Assembly: GCF_031202305.1 (NCBI RefSeq)
Contig: NZ_CP101731.1
Span: 1,488,001-1,552,000 of the forward strand
DNA length: 64,000 bases
DNA from: Pelagibacterium sp. 26DY04
GTDB taxonomy: Bacteria > Pseudomonadota > Alphaproteobacteria > Rhizobiales > Devosiaceae
Direction of reading: 5' to 3'
Shown: positions 61,208-64,000 of the stretch, piece after piece
How the letters are laid out: each line of letters starts with the position of its first letter
Numbering within the stretch: the first letter of the stretch is position 1
Notes under the pieces: model-generated
Told to the model about the DNA's origin: nothing
What the model saw: only the letters and a program-made list of their open reading frames with translations
The model's database searches: none
Program-made: the position numbers and the translations under genes

Positions 61208-62194
61208 GTGACCGCATCGGTAGAATTGCCACTGACCCCGCTTCGCATGGGCCTGGCCGATCTGGAGGAAGCGCCACTCGCCTGGCTGCTCGATCACGCC
61301 CGCACTGGCATGGCTGGCGCTCTGGTCACCATCGTGGGCATCGATGGCGGCGCCCCGCGTCCCGTGGGCACGCAAATGGCTGTGCTGGCCGATGGCCGGT
61401 TTGAAGGTCAGATTTCCGGCGGCTGTGTTGAACCCGCCATCGCGGCCGAGGTCATGGCGGTGATCGCCGCCGGCAGGGACGCGATCCTCAGATTTGGCCG
61501 TGGCGCCAAGGCCATCGATATCCAGTTCCCCTGCGGCGGTGGGGTCGATGTGCTCGTCCACACCGCGCCGGACCCGGCAATTCTCCAGCGCGCGCTCACC
61601 CTCATTGCGGAACGCCGCCCGTTCGCATTGGTCCAGCATCCCAATGGCGGCCGCACCGATATCGCCGCTGATCCTAACGCGATGACAGGCTGGCACGAAG
61701 GCGCATTCCGGCGCCGGTTTGCCCCAAAAACCCGCGCCCTGCTGATCGGTCGCGGCCAGGAGCTCGAAGCGACGGCCCGCACGGCCCACGCCGCCGGTCT
61801 CGATCTTCACGTCGCCAGCCCCGCGCCCGAGAGCCTGGCCGCGCTGGCGCCGTTGGGCGTCCCCATGACGGCCCTTACCAGCCCCGAGCAGAACTGGTTG
61901 CCCCCCATCGATCCTTGGACCGCAACCGTCCTTCTCTTCCACGATCACGATTGGGAGCTCCGCGTGCTGCAAAAGGCGCTGGCCGCCGACGGCTTCTATA
62001 TCGGTGCCCTCGGCAGTCCCAAGACCCATCGCCAGCGCCGCGAAAAGCTCCTGGCTCACGGCGTCGCGGAAGCTGAGTTGGAGAGGATCAAAGGCCCCGT
62101 AGGGCTCATCTCGCCGGCCCGCGATCCGGGCACGCTCGCCATTTCCATCCTCGCGGAAATCGCGCAGGAGCGCGCCCTCCGGCCCGCCCTCTGA
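61208..62194 (+). CDS. XdhC-type molybdenum enzyme maturation factor
   Basis: A 328-residue protein of the XdhC/CoxI family. Such proteins bind molybdenum cofactor, help its sulfuration and insert it into xanthine-dehydrogenase-type enzymes. The N-terminal XdhC_CoxI domain has GGAPRPVGTQMAVLADG and QISGGCVEPAIA; the C-terminal Rossmann domain has FYIGALGSPKTHRQRR. I start at the GTG at 61208 because GGAGG lies seven bases before it; a TTG at 61157 is possible. It is coupled to the MocA-like gene by TGATG. The IorAB-type enzyme in this window is the obvious client. Confidence 0.9.
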   Translation: MTASVELPLTPLRMGLADLEEAPLAWLLDHARTGMAGALVTIVGIDGGAPRPVGTQMAVLADGRFEGQISGGCVEPAIAAEVMAVIAAGRDAILRFGRGAKAIDIQFPCGGGVDVLVHTAPDPAILQRALTLIAERRPFALVQHPNGGRTDIAADPNAMTGWHEGAFRRRFAPKTRALLIGRGQELEATARTAHAAGLDLHVASPAPESLAALAPLGVPMTALTSPEQNWLPPIDPWTATVLLFHDHDWELRVLQKALAADGFYIGALGSPKTHRQRREKLLAHGVAEAELERIKGPVGLISPARDPGTLAISILAEIAQERALRPAL

Positions 62195-62781
62195 TGCCCC
62201 CCAGGATCGGGTTGGCCATCCTTGCCGCCGGCTTGTCGCGGCGATTTGGCCCCCAGGACAAGCTGATGGCCCCCCTGGATGGCCGCCCTTTATGCGATCA
62301 CATCGCGCAAACCACGGCCGCGTTTGCTGCGGCGTCCAGGCTGGCGGTCTGCGCCCCCGGCAGTGCCGCCAGCACGGTCTTCACTGCCCACGGATTTGGG
62401 ATCATCGAAAATCCTCGCCCCGAGGAAGGTCTCTCCGGCTCCCTCAAGCTCGCCGCCAGCCACGCACATGATACCGGCCTGGATGCCCTCATCATCTGCC
62501 TCGCCGACATGCCCTTCGTGCCGCTCAGCCATCTCCAGCGTCTCCGCGCCAGATGGCTCGAAACCGGTCGGCCCAAAGCCATCGCGTCGCGCGCCGCCGC
62601 TTCCGAGAGCTGGATAACACCACCTGCCATCTTCAGCGCGGCAGCCTTCCCTGATCTCCTCGCCACGTCCGGCGATACGGGCGCACGCGCGCTCCTAAAA
62701 GGTGCAGCGACAGTTGAAGTGGATGCAGCAAGCCTCTCCGATTTCGACACTATCGACGATTTCGGCCGCGCCAAACGCTAA
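62194..62781 (+). CDS. MocA/MobA-like nucleotidyltransferase
   Basis: A 195-residue NTP transferase. The N-terminal nucleotide loop reads LAAGLSRRFG (10-19, family LAAGxSxRxG), followed by DKLMAPLDGRPL and LADMPFV. Among molybdenum genes it is nearest to MocA, which makes the cytosine dinucleotide form of the cofactor used by IorAB-type enzymes. A MobA (guanine) role is possible. It is joined to xdhC by TGATG. Its TAA stop overlaps the soxZ stop on the other strand. Confidence 0.85.
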   Translation: MPPRIGLAILAAGLSRRFGPQDKLMAPLDGRPLCDHIAQTTAAFAAASRLAVCAPGSAASTVFTAHGFGIIENPRPEEGLSGSLKLAASHAHDTGLDALIICLADMPFVPLSHLQRLRARWLETGRPKAIASRAAASESWITPPAIFSAAAFPDLLATSGDTGARALLKGAATVEVDAASLSDFDTIDDFGRAKR

Positions 62782-63104
62782 GCGTCCGTCACCTCGATTT
62801 CGGCCGTCTCCTCATAGACGCTGCCGTCGTCGTCATGCCAACGAAAGGTCAGTGTTCCGGATTCGGTTGCCTCGGTAAAAAAGGTGATCAGCGGATTGGA
62901 GGCCACGCCGGTGTTGAGGTCGATGGTGATCACTTCTTCCCCATTATAGAAGCACTCGAAAGTGTGGATGATCCGCTTGGGATAGCGCGTGCCCATGGAA
63001 TCGTAGCGGAAGCCGCTCTCCATGGGATGCATGATGATGGTCTTGATCTCGACCATCTCGCCGCGCGCAACAGGTGAGGGGACATTGATGCGGGTCGTTG
63101 CCAT
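62778..63104 (-). CDS. soxZ: Sulfur carrier complex subunit SoxZ
   Basis: A 108-residue immunoglobulin-like protein that pairs with SoxY. Recognisable parts are the basic opening RINVPSPVARGEMVEIKTIIMHPMESGFRYDS (split across two strands), a second half with IHTFECFYNGEEVI, and FRWHDDDGSVYEE. It follows soxY after nine bases. SoxYZ holds sulfur intermediates on the SoxY arm during thiosulfate or sulfide oxidation. With fccB-like upstream this looks like a partial Sox locus; SoxA, SoxX, SoxB and SoxCD are not in this window. Confidence 0.93.
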   Translation of the reverse strand: MATTRINVPSPVARGEMVEIKTIIMHPMESGFRYDSMGTRYPKRIIHTFECFYNGEEVITIDLNTGVASNPLITFFTEATESGTLTFRWHDDDGSVYEETAEIEVTDA

Positions 63105-63113
63105 GGCCGGGCC

Positions 63114-63593
63114 TCAATACCTGAAATCGAGAATCTGACAGGCGCCGATCGTCACCTCGATATCGCTTTGGGCCTCCCACACTGTCCCGGACTCGAGCTG
63201 CGCCAGCGCGCGGATCGTCTGCGTCTCGGCCAGCCTCACATTCGTAGTGAGCTGGGGCAGGGCCGAGCGCGGGCCGAAATGGGCGTCGAGCACCATGGGC
63301 CGTGGATTGCGCGTTGCAATGACGAGAATGCGCCGCACCCGATCGCCATCGAGTTGGCCCTGATCCACGCTCACGCTCATCGGCACCGAATTGCCGCTCT
63401 CGGCCAAAGCGGGAAGGTCCAGGGTTAGCGCCCCGGAAACGGGCGATACATCCCCCAGCCGCTCGGCAATCAGTTCGGCAATCCCGTCGGCGTCGAGCGG
63501 CGCGATAGCGGCTAAGCCAAGCCCCGGCGTCGTCGCCGTGAGTGCAAGGGCGCCACCGGTCGCCAGAAAATGCCGTCGCGTGAACGGGCTCAT
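63114..63593 (-). CDS. soxY: SoxY-like sulfur carrier with altered C-terminus
   Basis: A 159-residue protein with a twin-arginine signal (SPFTRRHFLATGG) and the SoxY Ig-like domain. Canonical SoxY ends in GGCGG, whose Cys carries the sulfur substrate on a swinging arm. Here the same strand reads VTIGAC followed by seven more residues (QILDFRY), so the Cys (C152) is kept but the flexible glycines are lost and the end is extended. No nearby frameshift restores GGCGG. I start at the ATG at 63593. It lies between the fccB-like gene and soxZ on one transcript. Confidence 0.85.
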   Translation of the reverse strand: MSPFTRRHFLATGGALALTATTPGLGLAAIAPLDADGIAELIAERLGDVSPVSGALTLDLPALAESGNSVPMSVSVDQGQLDGDRVRRILVIATRNPRPMVLDAHFGPRSALPQLTTNVRLAETQTIRALAQLESGTVWEAQSDIEVTIGACQILDFRY

Positions 63594-63613
63594 GATCGGA
63601 CCTCGTTTTCCTG

Positions 63614-64000
63614 TCAAACGCCTCGTGCCCCGAACATTTCCCTGGTTATGTTTGCATACCAGCTCATGGCGTCCCGTGCCTCCTGCTGGCGAACCCCGGT
63701 CTCCGCCCCGACCGGGCTCGCCCCGCCCGTGCCTTCGATTTCCGCAAGCCCGCGATAAGCGCCCGAAACCGATATCCCGTATTCGGGTGCCACCAGCGAA
63801 TAGCAGGTGTTGAGCAGTACCGGGTCGGCAACCTCTTCACCCCGGATCAGCGCCACGAGCGCATGGGCGCAGGCCTTGGCCTGGCTGTTGGCGCTGAACC
63901 CCGATTTGGGCATCGCGCCCATGATGGCCGCATCACCCAGGATATGGATGCCCGGCACCACGGCGGATTCGAACGTCAGCGGATCCACCGTGCAATAGCC
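63614..64000 (-). CDS. Flavocytochrome c sulfide dehydrogenase flavoprotein (FccB/SoxF-like), N-terminus beyond the window
   Basis: Only the last 128 residues are visible, in an open frame that runs off the right edge. They match the C-terminal part of the FAD subunit that oxidises sulfide: DPLTFES, then VPGIHILGDAAIMGAMPKSG, FSANSQAKACA, NTCYSLVAPEYGISV and AMSWYANITREMFG. In family members a Cys in the NTCYS segment takes part in the redox-active disulfide near the flavin. It leads soxY and soxZ on the minus strand, 20 bases before soxY. The haem subunit (FccA/SoxE) would be expected outside the window. Confidence 0.88.
   Translation of the reverse strand, partial: GYCTVDPLTFESAVVPGIHILGDAAIMGAMPKSGFSANSQAKACAHALVALIRGEEVADPVLLNTCYSLVAPEYGISVSGAYRGLAEIEGTGGASPVGAETGVRQQEARDAMSWYANITREMFGARGV

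Noticed and set aside
1..64000. CRISPR arrays, insertion sequences, prophage genes, rRNA or riboswitches
   Set aside because: No regularly spaced repeats, transposase or phage structural genes, rRNA segments or recognisable aptamers were seen in the window.

Overview
The window looks like chromosomal DNA of a GC-rich alphaproteobacterium of the order Hyphomicrobiales. Family Devosiaceae (Devosia/Pelagibacterium type) is my best guess from gene order, but that is inference, not a database match. Supporting signs are the conserved blocks radA-alr-dnaB-rplI-rpsR-rpsF, fabD-fabG-acpP-fabF-mltG-yicC-gmk and lptF-lptG-lptD-surA-pdxA-rsmA, a DUF1127 gene beside a LysR gene, and dispersed palindromic repeats of the kind seen in this order.

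Layout. 1-6105 (minus strand): radA (cut by the window edge), a DUF1697 gene, alr, dnaB, then the ribosomal genes rpsF-rpsR-rplI with a clear terminator. 6498-12856 (plus): type II fatty acid synthesis (fabD, fabG, acpP, fabF), then mltG, yicC and gmk. 12853-20213 (minus): LPS export and outer-membrane assembly (lptF, lptG, lptD, surA) with pdxA and rsmA, mostly joined by 1-4 base overlaps. 20401-22970 (plus): pepA-holC-yitT. 22972-30688: a DUF4344 metallopeptidase, an ABC-F ATPase, a ParD/ParE-like toxin-antitoxin pair, ndk followed by palindromic repeats, a divergent DUF1127/LysR pair, and a divergent MarR/DHA2 efflux pair with repeated operators.

30789-39117 is accessory: a Slam-type outer-membrane translocator with a TbpB-like lipoprotein (a likely type XI secretion cassette), a molybdopterin oxidoreductase overlapping a DUF1624 membrane protein with a Cys-rich tail, a TSUP exporter, a Glyoxalase_8-type protein, a glutathione S-transferase, a CsbD protein and tRNA-Ser(GCT).

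39242-53701 (plus) is one coherent catabolic locus: a LacI regulator, a family-5 (oligopeptide/oligosaccharide) ABC importer, three CehA/McbA-like PHP metallohydrolases and a GH38 alpha-mannosidase. The hydrolases have no signal peptides, so I infer uptake of an intact mannose-containing, possibly phosphodiester-linked compound and its breakdown in the cytoplasm. This combination is the best candidate here for an undescribed system.

53705-64000 holds a Tat-exported IorAB-type molybdenum hydroxylase with a divergent AraC regulator, an AzgA-type purine permease, cutC, an SDR, the XdhC-MocA pair that could mature the molybdenum enzyme, and a sulfur-oxidation locus (fccB-like, soxY, soxZ). The SoxY ends in GAC plus a short tail instead of the usual GGCGG. 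Across the window the octamer GGGCAGGG occurs 14 times on the plus strand and, by eye, never on the minus strand. It matches the E. coli KOPS consensus and suggests that replication runs left to right here.
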